From: Blastocatellia bacterium | GTDB lineage: Bacteria; Acidobacteriota; Blastocatellia; Pyrinomonadales; Pyrinomonadaceae | NCBI GenBank assembly: GCA_003168335.1 | Contig: PMSM01000005.1 | Location: 248,001 to 312,000 of the forward strand | Length of the DNA stretch: 64,000 bases | Direction: 5' to 3' | Shown here: positions 1-8,491 of the stretch, piece after piece | How positions within the stretch are numbered: the stretch's first letter is position 1 | How the letters are laid out: the number at the start of each line of letters is the position of its first letter | Program-made: the position numbers and the translations under genes | The notes under the pieces: model-generated | Database searches by the model: none | The model's input: only the letters and a program-made list of their open reading frames with translations | What the model was told of the DNA's origin: nothing

Positions 1-344
1 TCGATCAGTCCACGCGCGCTTGTAAATCAGGGGCTGCATGGCGACCGCGAAAGTAACAGTTGCCGACGACGGCGACTGATAGAACTAAAATTGCGAGGCC
101 TTAAACTAAGAACCTGCCTGAAGACATCAAGAACCCTGCTTGAAGATTAGCAGCGGAGCGCATTAGCCGAATTCCCGGGTACTGCTAGGAATCAGCGCGA
201 GCCATCCTGGATGCTGCTAGAGCGCGAACCCTATCACACGAAAGTTGAGAAGGCAAACGGGGAAAAGACACGCAGACGGAACTGCAGAAATAGAAATATT
301 TAGTGCCTTGCGCGTTAGTCAGTATCGGAGGCGGGGTGTCGGAT
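1..344. other. Left edge, no recognisable gene
   Basis: No reading frame in this stretch has gene-like composition, a recognisable motif or a convincing ribosome binding site on either strand. Frame 1 is open for roughly the first 50 codons but its translation is Arg/Leu-rich and unlike a protein. It may be the 3-prime flank of a gene outside the window. Confidence 0.5.
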
Positions 345-560
345 TTATGCTTCTTCAGCTTCGCGCTTACGCCGCGAGCGGTCGCGGACGATTGCCAGCA
401 CGATCATTACCATCATCACCACGAAGACTACGACAATCGCGAACTTAACCAGCGCCAGCAGGAAGCCGACCAGAACGATTAGTTGTTTGAGCAAGGCTAC
501 GATTAGAAGAATGAGTGCTAGTACGGCGCTGCCGCGACCGAATGCGTATAGGATTGCCAT
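345..560 (-). CDS. Small hydrophobic membrane protein, 71 aa
   Basis: A 71-residue protein that is almost entirely hydrophobic: one segment at about residues 10-38 and a second at 40-58, ending in a charged RDRSRRKREAEE tail. This fits two short membrane spans with a positively charged cytoplasmic C-terminus. It is the last gene on the minus strand after the ECF sigma, anti-sigma and B-box-like genes, 57 bases past the preceding stop, and may be co-transcribed with them. I do not recognise a family. The composition and the position in a same-strand run make it credible, but it could still be a fortuitous open frame. Confidence 0.55.
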   Translation of the reverse strand: MAILYAFGRGSAVLALILLIVALLKQLIVLVGFLLALVKFAIVVVFVVMMVMIVLAIVRDRSRRKREAEEA

Positions 561-617
561 GAGTGAATACCTCTTTATCTTTGAGAAACAGGTCTAATAA
601 GTCCTAGATGACCTGTC

Positions 618-1382
618 CTACTTAAATCGTGCTGAGCGAAGTTGGCGCGGGCTCGCGTGGGTAGGGAAATCATCACTACCGAATCTTCCGGCTCCGGTTG
701 GCCAACTCGCCACCACCGAAGGCGGAGGACTATTCGTATCGAACCCCCGTAATTCTTCCCGCCGCCGGCGGCGCTTCAAATAATCGAACAACATATATGC
801 GCCCAGGATAACGAGAGCTACAGGCAACGTTCGGCGCACGGGAAACTGCATGCCGAGCAGGGTGTGCGCCAAAAAGATCAAACCCAGGGCGACCAGCGTC
901 ACGCCCCATGCGACTGGATTGCCATAAAGCTGACGGGTAATCGCATCTTCTTCCGCGTCAGGCGCCAGGCCCGCGCGCATCAGTTGCGCTGTACGGCAGG
1001 CATCGATCGCTGCGAACAGCCAGGTGCCGATCACTCCAAGCACAAAGAAGGTGACCCCGTCGGTAACCACCGCCATCTGAAAAAAGCTGGCGAAGATGGC
1101 GAAGTGAACGATCGCTTTTGACGTCTGCCCGTTGTAAGCAGCGCCCAGCCCCGGGACAAAAAATGAAAGCAACGTAGCGATAAAGGGTGAAGTCTTGCGG
1201 CGGATGACCTGCGAGTCGGTGGTGCGCGAGTGTTGATAACGCAGCAGCTCGACGCCCGCGACGATGCAATCCTGGCAAAGCGGAAACCCGCGTATGCGAT
1301 GATCGCAAGCGGGGCAGAGCGGCCGTGCGCACTGGCTGCATTGCACAGCAGCCGGGTTCTTTGTGTGATAAGCGCAGTTCAT
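618..1382 (-). CDS. B-box-type zinc finger plus multi-span membrane protein, 254 aa
   Basis: The N-terminal 40 residues carry four Cys/His pairs (C3/H6, C15/C18, C23/C26, C36/C39) in a B-box-like zinc-binding arrangement. From about residue 65 there are several hydrophobic segments. The first includes a PGLGAAYNG stretch resembling the turn in TM2-type membrane proteins, and the last ends in a basic YLKRRRRR cluster. The C-terminal ~45 residues are Ser/Pro-rich and probably disordered. It follows the anti-sigma gene on the same strand, about 96 bases downstream. The combination of a small zinc finger and a polytopic membrane region is seen in uncharacterised acidobacterial proteins. Function is unknown; a membrane-associated regulatory role is only suggested by the neighbouring sigma/anti-sigma pair. 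Confidence 0.75.
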   Translation of the reverse strand: MNCAYHTKNPAAVQCSQCARPLCPACDHRIRGFPLCQDCIVAGVELLRYQHSRTTDSQVIRRKTSPFIATLLSFFVPGLGAAYNGQTSKAIVHFAIFASFFQMAVVTDGVTFFVLGVIGTWLFAAIDACRTAQLMRAGLAPDAEEDAITRQLYGNPVAWGVTLVALGLIFLAHTLLGMQFPVRRTLPVALVILGAYMLFDYLKRRRRREELRGFDTNSPPPSVVASWPTGAGRFGSDDFPTHASPRQLRSARFK

Positions 1383-1478
1383 CGAATTAGATGCTCAGTG
1401 ATAACTTAAAACCTTCAGCTTGTCGCAGCCCCCTTCATCCCGAGCCCTGCCTGACGGTCGGGCTACTGTCCGGCGGCC

Positions 1479-2351
1479 TCAACGGTTCTTCTGATCGGCG
1501 CTTCCAACCTTCGGTTTGCTTTGCGAGGCGTTATTCTTCGTGCCCGGCGCCGCGCTGTTTTGATTCGATGTATTCTGATTCTTGTTCGCATCATTTCCTT
1601 TTTCCGAGTCTTCACCGCCGCCCATCAGATCGTTAACGCTGCCGGCCAATTGCTTCACTCCGTTGGGCAGCGCCGAACTTCTGGAGGCGTTGCCGGCGGT
1701 CCGCTCAGCTAATTGCAGACTGGCATGATAGATTCCGCCAACGGAGCCGTCGGTCGAAACAGTATTCGTCAAGACGAATACTGATACCAGCAGCATCGTC
1801 GCTACTGAAGCGAGCTGAGGCGAAACGATCGGATCGAGAGCGCCGCGCAGCCACTCTACCAGACGAGACTTCAATGGTGCGCGAACTTCCTGCGGAAGAA
1901 CATTGCCAATTGTGCTTTGCAAGATGCGGGCTTCGAGGCCGGCGGGCACTGCCAACTCGTCCTGTTTGTAGGTATAACAAGCACCGATTGCCCGGACGAC
2001 GGCGCCCGGCAGTTCGCTGCAACTGACGCAGAGGGCCGCGTGTCGTTCCCAGCGGTGGTAAAGCGGCGCCATCAAAAATCCGTCGAGATAATCTGTCAGG
2101 TGCTCTTCGAAATCCGAGCAGGCAATGGCCGTCTCCGGCATCGTCTCCAGCAGAATGCGCGCTTCCAAACCGGTACCCGCCAGCGGGGCTTCTGAAGACG
2201 AACACGCGAGCAGAGTATTTTTCACTTCGCTGAGAAGATCGTGACAGACGGGACAGCGCATAGCGTGCTCGGCGAACGCCCTGTTTGGCTGCACCTCAAG
2301 AGCTCCGTCGAGGTAGTCCGTGAGTTGGTCTTCAAATTCGTGACAAAGCAT
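1479..2351 (-). CDS. Anti-sigma factor with duplicated zf-HC2 domain, 290 aa
   Basis: Two copies of the putative zinc-finger anti-sigma module are visible. The first has C3 then H29, C33 and C36 in an HxxxCxxC pattern after a DQLTDYLDG helix. The second (about residues 78-116) repeats EEHLTDYLDG and HAALCVSC. One hydrophobic segment at about residues 178-197 would anchor the protein, leaving an Asn/Gln/Ser-rich extracytoplasmic tail. The gene begins 44 bases after the ECF sigma stop, the usual arrangement in which the anti-sigma holds its cognate sigma at the membrane. A duplicated zinc finger in one polypeptide is less common than a single copy. Partner assignment is inferred from adjacency. 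Confidence 0.85.
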   Translation of the reverse strand: MLCHEFEDQLTDYLDGALEVQPNRAFAEHAMRCPVCHDLLSEVKNTLLACSSSEAPLAGTGLEARILLETMPETAIACSDFEEHLTDYLDGFLMAPLYHRWERHAALCVSCSELPGAVVRAIGACYTYKQDELAVPAGLEARILQSTIGNVLPQEVRAPLKSRLVEWLRGALDPIVSPQLASVATMLLVSVFVLTNTVSTDGSVGGIYHASLQLAERTAGNASRSSALPNGVKQLAGSVNDLMGGGEDSEKGNDANKNQNTSNQNSAAPGTKNNASQSKPKVGSADQKNR

Positions 2352-2395
2352 CTGGTTTGATCTCTCTCTTTATTGACTGAAGACTTGCGGTACCG

Positions 2396-2989
2396 TTACG
2401 CCTCCACTACTCGCATACGTCGCAGAATCTTCGCAAGTTCAATGCGTCCGCGATTGATACGGGACTTAACGGTTCCTTCAGGTATTTTCAACAGGTCAAC
2501 AATCTCCTGATAGCTCAGTTCTTCGATGTCGCGCAGAATTACGCAGGTACGCAAGTCCGGCGACAGCTTGTCGATGCCCGCTTGCACTTGCGCGCCCAAC
2601 TCGTGGCTCTCCATTTCGCGCTGGACCGTGCCCCCCGCCGCTCGCAAATGGTACTGATGGTCCTCGAGATTGTCGGCTGCTTCGTCTTGCGGCGCGCGTT
2701 GCCGTTTGCGGTAGTCGTCGATTACCAGATTGCGCGCCAGCCGCATCAGCCAGTTCTGCAAATCACCTTGCTTTGGATTGTATTGTTCAAGCGAGCGATA
2801 GACGCGGATGAAGACGTCCTGGGTGAGGTCCTCCGCGGCGTCAGCGCGTGAAGTAAAGCGGTAAGCAAGATTGTAGATACGGCGAGTAAAGGTTTGGACA
2901 ATCTCTTCCCACGCCGCACCATCGCCGGTGCGGCACCGTCTGACTAATTCAGCGCCTTCATTGGTAGCCAAGCTTTTGGCGGCTCCCAC
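2396..2989 (-). CDS. ECF (RpoE-like) RNA polymerase sigma factor, 197 aa
   Basis: Sigma-70 region 2 occupies about residues 14-100 (helix with AAEDLTQDVFIRVYRSL, then WLMRLARNLVIDDYRKR). Region 4 lies at about 140-190 (LSYQEIVDLLKIPEGTVKSR), the helix-turn-helix that contacts the -35 element. There is no region 1 or full region 3, as expected for ECF sigmas. The start is a GTG with GGAG ten bases upstream; an in-frame TTG six codons on is an alternative. The next gene is a zinc-finger anti-sigma, so activity is probably set by release from that membrane protein. A GGAACT / ACTAAA pair with 16-base spacing just upstream could allow autoregulation. Confidence 0.92.
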   Translation of the reverse strand: MGAAKSLATNEGAELVRRCRTGDGAAWEEIVQTFTRRIYNLAYRFTSRADAAEDLTQDVFIRVYRSLEQYNPKQGDLQNWLMRLARNLVIDDYRKRQRAPQDEAADNLEDHQYHLRAAGGTVQREMESHELGAQVQAGIDKLSPDLRTCVILRDIEELSYQEIVDLLKIPEGTVKSRINRGRIELAKILRRMRVVEA

Positions 2990-3338
2990 TTGTTGCGTCT
3001 CCGGTTTAGTTCTTCGTTCCTAAAGCAGTTCCAGGGCTCATCGCCCCAACACGACCGTCTTACGTCTGGTCATAAAACAAAGTTCCATCAACGCTGGTTA
3101 CCGGGAGCCGAAGCTCATCGCCCTTTCGGATGGACATTCTTGCGCGCAACATTAAACTGTTGTAGGCTTGCTGAGCCACACCATATCTTGTGGTCGTGCT
3201 CGGATTTTAGTCAAGCTTGTCCCCGCGCGGTCCCGGTCGACATTCGACAAGCCTCAGTTTGTCGTCGCCTGTCGACAGGTGTTGCGCCTGGGGAAGCCCG
3301 CTCGACAAACTACAGTTCATCGGACATTTCAAAAAGTT
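2990..3338. other. Divergent intergenic region between sigma operon and flippase-like gene
   Basis: Roughly 350 bases between the divergent GTG of the ECF sigma gene and the proposed TTG start at 3339. Apart from the candidate ECF promoter no clear structure or small gene is visible. If the flippase-like protein starts at 3168 instead, about half of this stretch is coding, but that extension looks unlike membrane protein sequence. Confidence 0.4.
3005..3032 (-). promoter_or_regulatory. Candidate ECF-type promoter of the sigma operon
   Basis: On the minus strand a GGAACT (3032-3027) and an ACTAAA (3010-3005) are separated by 16 bases, resembling the GGAACTT / TCTRA layout of RpoE-type promoters. 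It lies just before the GTG start at 2989, so the leader would be very short. Pattern match only. Confidence 0.3.
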
Positions 3339-4412
3339 TTGGCAAAGTATCGCAAGTATCTTGAGTTCTTTGGGCTGCTGTTGCTGGCAGTCCTGATCAT
3401 CTGGTGGTTTGGCCGCGGGCTCGACTGGGAACAGGTCAAGATCGCGGTACAGAAGTCAGACTGGCGGCTAATCCTTCTCGCCGGAATCGTAATTCTTGTG
3501 GCTTATATGTGGCGCGCACTCCGCTGGCGGGTTTTCCTCGCGCCTCTTGTAACAACTAGTTTTCGCGAGATTTGGATCGCAACCACCGTCGGATTCGCGG
3601 CGATATTGCTGGTTGGCCGTTTGGGTGAAATCGTACGTCCGGTGGTTCTGCCCATGCGTGATAAGCGCGTTAGACCTGCAGCATCTTTCGTGACCATCAT
3701 GATCGAGCGGCTGTACGACTTGATTTCGGTCGCCTTGCTCTTTGGAATCAATCTGTTGTGGTTCACGCCTCTGGGCAGCACGGTCGCCGAACTCGCCCGC
3801 ATTCGCGTAACGGGCTTGCTGATGTTGGTTTTGCTCGCTGTGGCGGTGGTGCTACTGATTTGGTTTCGGCGCCGATCAGCGAGTGTAATTGGCTGGCTGG
3901 ATCGAAGAGTTGGCGGACAATCTCGCCTGAGTGGCCGGCTGAAACATGCAGCGCTTAGCATCCTCGATCAACTGGCAACAGCTTTGGGTGTGCTTGGCCA
4001 TGTGCGAGAATTAGCGCCCACAATCGGTCTCTCGCTGCTGCTTTGGTTTTCAGTTGCATTCGCAAACTTGCTTATTTTTCGTGCCTTTGGATTGCCATTC
4101 GGGATGTCGCAGGCGCTGTTTGTGCTGGGCTTCTCAATGGTAGCTTCGGCGGTGCCCACGCCGGGCGGAGGTGCCGGCGCATTTCATGTCGCCACCGCGG
4201 CCGCACTGGTGCTTCTTGGCGCCGGACGTGATCAGGCAGCCGCCATCGCCATCATTCTACATTTGGTGGATTTTGCTCCGGCAGCACTGTTTGGTCTCTT
4301 TTACTTCCTGCGCGGTGATATCAATATCGCTCGCCTGCGCTCTTTGACTTCGACGAGTGCGGTTGAGCATGCGGTCGAGGATGAAAAGGTCGTGCTGGCT
4401 GAGGGCGCCTGA
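3339..4412 (+). CDS. Lysylphosphatidylglycerol synthase/flippase-like membrane protein (UPF0104 family), ~357 aa
   Basis: A polytopic membrane protein with about eight hydrophobic segments. It carries features of the UPF0104 / lysylphosphatidylglycerol synthase membrane region: WRALRWRVFL after the second span, a GRLGEIVRP loop, and a C-terminal SAVPTPGGGAGAFHVATAAAL segment. Such proteins are thought to move or modify lipid-linked substrates. An in-frame TTG at 3339 puts the N-terminus directly before the first membrane span (AKYRKYLEFFG). The frame stays open back to 3168, but those 57 residues are Arg/Cys-rich and non-membrane, so I prefer 3339 even though no strong Shine-Dalgarno is seen. 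Substrate is unknown. Confidence 0.8.
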   Translation: MAKYRKYLEFFGLLLLAVLIIWWFGRGLDWEQVKIAVQKSDWRLILLAGIVILVAYMWRALRWRVFLAPLVTTSFREIWIATTVGFAAILLVGRLGEIVRPVVLPMRDKRVRPAASFVTIMIERLYDLISVALLFGINLLWFTPLGSTVAELARIRVTGLLMLVLLAVAVVLLIWFRRRSASVIGWLDRRVGGQSRLSGRLKHAALSILDQLATALGVLGHVRELAPTIGLSLLLWFSVAFANLLIFRAFGLPFGMSQALFVLGFSMVASAVPTPGGGAGAFHVATAAALVLLGAGRDQAAAIAIILHLVDFAPAALFGLFYFLRGDINIARLRSLTSTSAVEHAVEDEKVVLAEGA

Positions 4413-4466
4413 ACGCTACTTAGTCGTCCGTAAGATGCGAAAGAATTCAAGAGTGAGGATCAACTT

Positions 4467-4946
4467 ATGAAATGCCCCTTTTGCGGTTTTCTTGAAGACA
4501 AAGTCGTTGACTCGCGCGAATCGCGCGAAGGTGATGCGATCCGCCGGCGGCGTGAATGCTTAAAGTGCGAGCGGCGCTTTACCTCTTATGAACGAATAGA
4601 CCAAATAGCCTACATGGTGATCAAAAAAGACGGGCGTCGGGAAACGTTCGATCGCAACAAGGTCATGGCCGGCATCTTGCGGGCCTGTGAGAAACGACCG
4701 GTGCCGCCTTCAAAGCTCGACAGCATCGTTAACGCAGTTGAGAAATATGTGCAGGAGTCTCCCGAGCGGGAAAGGCCGACGAACAAGATCGGCGAACTGA
4801 TCATGCGACGCCTAAAGGAACTCGATAAGGTAGCCTATGTGCGTTTCGCCTCTGTCTATCTTGAGTTCGAAGATGTCTCGGAGTTTATGAACGAGTTGAA
4901 AACTCTGGTCCGCGCGCGCGCGGGCGGGGTAATGAAAAGGGCATAG
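4467..4946 (+). CDS. nrdR: Transcriptional repressor NrdR
   Basis: The protein opens with a zinc ribbon (CPFCG at residues 3-7 and CLKCERRF at about 31-38), with the conserved VVDSRE and IRRRRECL stretches between. An ATP-cone domain runs from about residue 49 (KKDGRRETFDRNKVMAGI). Length of 159 residues is normal for NrdR. In characterised bacteria NrdR binds ATP/dATP and represses ribonucleotide reductase genes at paired NrdR boxes. No ribonucleotide reductase gene is in this window. A small membrane protein gene follows directly after its stop codon. Confidence 0.97.
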   Translation: MKCPFCGFLEDKVVDSRESREGDAIRRRRECLKCERRFTSYERIDQIAYMVIKKDGRRETFDRNKVMAGILRACEKRPVPPSKLDSIVNAVEKYVQESPERERPTNKIGELIMRRLKELDKVAYVRFASVYLEFEDVSEFMNELKTLVRARAGGVMKRA

Positions 4947-5219
4947 GTGGTTTATTGCGTAGCTCTTGGGGTTCAGAAATCAGCCGTAGCGAGATTGTTA
5001 AGTCCACTTACGCTTTTCGGCCTATTCGCTGTGAGTGCGATGCTTGTCTGCTATGCATTTGAAGAACGCAGCCGGTGGTTCATCCTCGGGTTTAGTCTGG
5101 CTTGTGTTCTGGGGTCAGTCTACGGGTTCCTTCAGGGCGCGTGGCCGTTCGCGCTGGTGGAATTTGTTTGGGCCCTGGTAGCACTACGCCGTTGGTGGCT
5201 AACTGGCCGCGTCGGTTGA
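4947..5219 (+). CDS. Small conserved-looking membrane protein, 90 aa
   Basis: The GTG start abuts the nrdR stop codon, with an AAAGGG stretch just upstream inside nrdR as a possible ribosome binding site. The first ~18 residues are not membrane-like; from about residue 19 there are two or three hydrophobic segments. The motifs YAFEERSRWFILGF and YGFLQGAWPFALVE look like a small conserved bacterial membrane family of about 75-85 residues. The real start could be internal, nearer residue 17. The contiguous position suggests co-transcription with nrdR and the downstream Hsp20 gene (10 bases away). Function unknown. Confidence 0.65.
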   Translation: MVYCVALGVQKSAVARLLSPLTLFGLFAVSAMLVCYAFEERSRWFILGFSLACVLGSVYGFLQGAWPFALVEFVWALVALRRWWLTGRVG

Positions 5220-5229
5220 GAGCATTTGA

Positions 5230-5703
5230 ATGGTCAAGAGTGTAGGCCCAGCAGGTCTCGAACGGATCGAGCTGAAGCGATTGACGGAGCGCGTCGGCCG
5301 GCTTTTTTCAGTCCTACAGGAAGCAGCGGAAGCCCAAATGCCGGGAATCGCCGGTGCGTGGGCGCCTCCCGTTGACGTTTATGAGACAGCCAGCGCGATT
5401 TGCCTGCGCATCGAACTACCGGGCGTTAGCGCCAGCCAGATCAAGATCGGACTGAACAGTAATAAGCTGCGAATTCATGGAGAAAAGAAGAAAAGAAATC
5501 CACGGTTGCGAATCGTTTCGCATCTCTGCTCAGAGCGCAGCTATGGGCATTTCAATCGAATCGTGCCGCTACGTTGGACGATCAGTGTGAAAGATGCGAC
5601 GGCAGAGTTGGCCAACGGCCTGCTCCTGATTAATCTGCCTAAGATAAAGGACCGTCGCGGATCGGAAGTCAAAGTGCCAATTATCGACACGGAATCGAAA
5701 TAG
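5230..5703 (+). CDS. Hsp20 / alpha-crystallin family small heat shock protein, 157 aa
   Basis: The alpha-crystallin domain runs from about residue 44 (PPVDVYETASAICLRIELPG) to about 150, ending in LLINLPKI and the I-x-V-type tail VKVPIID. Small heat shock proteins hold unfolding proteins in an ATP-independent manner for later refolding or degradation. It sits 30 bases ahead of lon on the same strand, a sensible pairing of a holdase with a protein quality-control protease. The region between the two beta-strand blocks is unusually basic (EKKKRNPRLRIV). No CIRCE-like operator is evident upstream. Confidence 0.9.
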   Translation: MVKSVGPAGLERIELKRLTERVGRLFSVLQEAAEAQMPGIAGAWAPPVDVYETASAICLRIELPGVSASQIKIGLNSNKLRIHGEKKKRNPRLRIVSHLCSERSYGHFNRIVPLRWTISVKDATAELANGLLLINLPKIKDRRGSEVKVPIIDTESK

Positions 5704-5733
5704 CTGAGAGAGAAACCAGTTCAAAGAGAGAGT

Positions 5734-8187
5734 ATGGCAGACATTATCAAGGACGAAATCACCGCGGTGCTGGAACCGACAGAGGCCGAGCAGCAGCTAC
5801 AGATTCCCGACGAGCTGCCGCTGTTGCCGCTGCGGGACATTGTAATTTACCCGTTTATGATCGTGCCGCTGTTTGTCTCGCGCGAGAAGTCGATCCGCGC
5901 CGTTGATGAAGCATTGGGCGAGCACCGGATGATTCTGCTGACTTGTCAGAAGGACCTTGATAAGGAAGAGCCTCAGCAGGACGATCTTTACAACGTCGGC
6001 ACGGTAGCCGTCATTATGAGAATGCTGAAGTTGCCGGACGGGCGCATTCGCATTCTCGTGCAAGGAGTCTCGCGAGCAAAGGTCGAAGTCGTCAACGCCA
6101 CGGGCGAATGCCTGCATGCGCGATTGCAGGTGATGACGGAAGTCATGGCGCCTGAGCGTTCGCTGGAAGTTGAAGCGTTGATGCGCAACGTGCGCGCGTC
6201 GATGGAAAAGGCGGCGAGCCTCGGCAAGAATATCTCGCCCGAAGTGATGGCGATCATTGCGAATTTGGACGACGCGGGCCGGCTGGCTGACCTCTCCGCT
6301 TCGAACCTCGAGCTGAAAGTCGAGGACGCGCAGTCTGTGCTCGAGATTGCCGACACCACTGCGCGGCTGCGGCGCGTGAACGAGTTGCTAAACAAAGAAA
6401 TCGAAGTGCTCACCGTGCAGCAGGAGATCAATACGCAGGCGCGCGCTGATATCGATCGTTCGCAACGCGAGTTTTATCTGCGTCAACAGATGAAGGCGAT
6501 CCAAACCGAGCTGGGCGAAGGGAACGAGTTGGCTGAAGAGATCCAGCAGTTCCGCGAAAAGATCGAAGCCGCGAAGATGCCCAAGCCTGCCGAAGAAGAA
6601 GCGCTGCGGCAACTGAAGAAACTCGAACGCATGCATCCCGACGCGGCTGAGACGGCAACTCTGCGCAATTGGATGGAGATCATCACGGATCTGCCCTGGT
6701 CAAAGTCGTCCAAAGACAATCTGGACTTGCGCAAAGCAGAGCGAATTTTGAATGAGGATCACTACGGACTTGAGAAAGTCAAAGAGCGTATTTTGGAAGC
6801 GTTGGCCGTTCGCAAGCTAAAAGAGAAACCGAAAGGGCCCATCCTCTGTTTAGTTGGCCCGCCGGGAGTGGGGAAGACAAGTTTGGGACGATCGGTCGCG
6901 CGGGCCCTGGGCCGTAAATTCATGCGGCTAAGTTTGGGCGGAGTGCACGACGAAGCTGAGATTCGTGGTCACCGTCGCACCTACGTAGGCGCAATGCCTG
7001 GTCGCATCGTTCAGGCGGTTCAGCAGGCAGGCACAAACAACCCGCTGATAATGCTTGATGAGATAGACAAAGTCGGCGCAGATTTTCGCGGAGATCCATC
7101 GTCTGCGTTGCTGGAAGTCCTGGATCCGGAACAGAACAATAGCTTTCGCGACAACTATCTGGGTGTAACTTTCGACTTGTCGAACGTGATCTTCATGACG
7201 ACAGCGAACATTCTGGATACAGTGCAATCGGCCCTGCGAGACCGAATGGAAGTAATTCGGCTTGCGGGCTACACCGAAGAGGAAAAACTGGAGATCGCCC
7301 GTCGTCATCTCCTGACGAAGCAGATGGACGAGAATGGCATTACCGCGCGTGATTTGAATATCTCGCGCACGGCATTGACGGCGATGATTCAACGCTACAC
7401 GCACGAGGCCGGGCTGCGGCAACTTGAGCGTGAGATTGGCTCGATCTGCCGCAAGGTGGCGCGACGACTGGGAGAAGGTCACAAGGGCGCGGTGCGCGTC
7501 TCAGGCAACAACCTTCACGAGTTTCTCGGTCCGCCGAAAATTATTCCTGAGGAAGTATTGAAGAAGGACCAAATCGGCGTCGCGACAGGGCTGGCATGGA
7601 CCGCCGCCGGCGGCGACGTGCTCTTCGTGGAAGCTCTTCGCATGAAGGGCAAGGGCAATCTGGTTTTGACGGGACAACTTGGCGAAGTAATGCGCGAGTC
7701 AGCCCAGGCCGCTTACTCTTACGCAAAGTCGCGCGCTCGCGAGCTTCAGATCGATCCGGACGACTTCAGTACCTTTGATATGCACATTCATATTCCTGAA
7801 GGGGCGATCCCGAAGGACGGTCCATCCGCCGGCATAACGCTGGCGACGGCGCTGGTATCGGCGTTATCGGAGAGGCCCGTGCGCAAAGATGTAGCAATGA
7901 CCGGCGAGATCACTCTGCGCGGTAATGTTCTCCCCGTTGGCGGCGTCAAGGAGAAGGTTCTGGCGGCCCGCCGAGCACGGGTGACGAAAATCATTTTGCC
8001 CGCGCAGAACCGTCGGGACCTGGATGAAGTGCCCAAAGAGCTGTTTAAGGACATTCGTTTCGTATTTGTTGAGAACATGAAACAAGTCTTTCGCGAGGCC
8101 TTGAAAGAAAAAGCGGCGCCGGCCCTGACGTCAAGCACGCGCCCGGCGCGTTTGCCACAGGCCGCCAGTGGGCGCCGAGGGTTTTAG
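5734..8187 (+). CDS. lon: ATP-dependent protease Lon
   Basis: A full-length Lon of 817 residues. The N-terminal substrate-binding domain starts at about residue 24 (LPLLPLRDIVIYPFM). A coiled region with REFYLRQQMKAIQTELGE leads into the AAA+ domain with Walker A GPPGVGKTS (about 374) and Walker B IMLDEIDKVG. The C-terminal protease domain has the Ser in KDGPSAG (about 692) and the Lys in GGVKEKVLAARRA, the Ser-Lys dyad. Lon degrades misfolded and selected regulatory proteins in the cytoplasm. AGAGAG lies upstream of the ATG. Placement after Hsp20 suggests a stress-response operon. The C-terminal ~25 residues are a loose tail rich in Ala, Arg and Pro. Confidence 0.98.
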   Translation: MADIIKDEITAVLEPTEAEQQLQIPDELPLLPLRDIVIYPFMIVPLFVSREKSIRAVDEALGEHRMILLTCQKDLDKEEPQQDDLYNVGTVAVIMRMLKLPDGRIRILVQGVSRAKVEVVNATGECLHARLQVMTEVMAPERSLEVEALMRNVRASMEKAASLGKNISPEVMAIIANLDDAGRLADLSASNLELKVEDAQSVLEIADTTARLRRVNELLNKEIEVLTVQQEINTQARADIDRSQREFYLRQQMKAIQTELGEGNELAEEIQQFREKIEAAKMPKPAEEEALRQLKKLERMHPDAAETATLRNWMEIITDLPWSKSSKDNLDLRKAERILNEDHYGLEKVKERILEALAVRKLKEKPKGPILCLVGPPGVGKTSLGRSVARALGRKFMRLSLGGVHDEAEIRGHRRTYVGAMPGRIVQAVQQAGTNNPLIMLDEIDKVGADFRGDPSSALLEVLDPEQNNSFRDNYLGVTFDLSNVIFMTTANILDTVQSALRDRMEVIRLAGYTEEEKLEIARRHLLTKQMDENGITARDLNISRTALTAMIQRYTHEAGLRQLEREIGSICRKVARRLGEGHKGAVRVSGNNLHEFLGPPKIIPEEVLKKDQIGVATGLAWTAAGGDVLFVEALRMKGKGNLVLTGQLGEVMRESAQAAYSYAKSRARELQIDPDDFSTFDMHIHIPEGAIPKDGPSAGITLATALVSALSERPVRKDVAMTGEITLRGNVLPVGGVKEKVLAARRARVTKIILPAQNRRDLDEVPKELFKDIRFVFVENMKQVFREALKEKAAPALTSSTRPARLPQAASGRRGF

Positions 8188-8491
8188 TTGTCGGGCGTAT
8201 CCCCTGAAGAAGGGTGCTACCTCGAAAAAAATAAACTCTCCGATGTCGCTCAGAGTGGCAGGCTTCAATGGCAAAAGCATGGACTTCAGGCCGATTTTTG
8301 CAGAATAGCTGGTTTGACACCCCTTGGCTCGTATGATACTCTCACGACTCGAGTGGCTGGTTTTGAGCCACAAAATCCGGAACTTTCCCGCGTTCCGTAT
8401 TGTTTTAGTAGTGAATGCCGCAGCGCGACTCAAAGGTGGAAGTCGCAGTCGTGGATTCGCCCAAAGTTTTATCAGAGGAGAACAACGATTG
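8188..8491 (+). other. Leader region between lon and the transglycosylase gene
   Basis: About 300 bases without a convincing gene. One frame is open from 8324 into the downstream gene, but the signal peptide begins only at 8492. A TTGACA at 8314-8319 is followed by TATGAT/GATACT at too short a spacing (12-15 bases) to be a good sigma-70 promoter. Confidence 0.35.

Noticed and set aside
5500-5760. CIRCE or other heat-shock operator around hsp20/lon
   Set aside because: No TTAGCACTC-type inverted repeat is visible.
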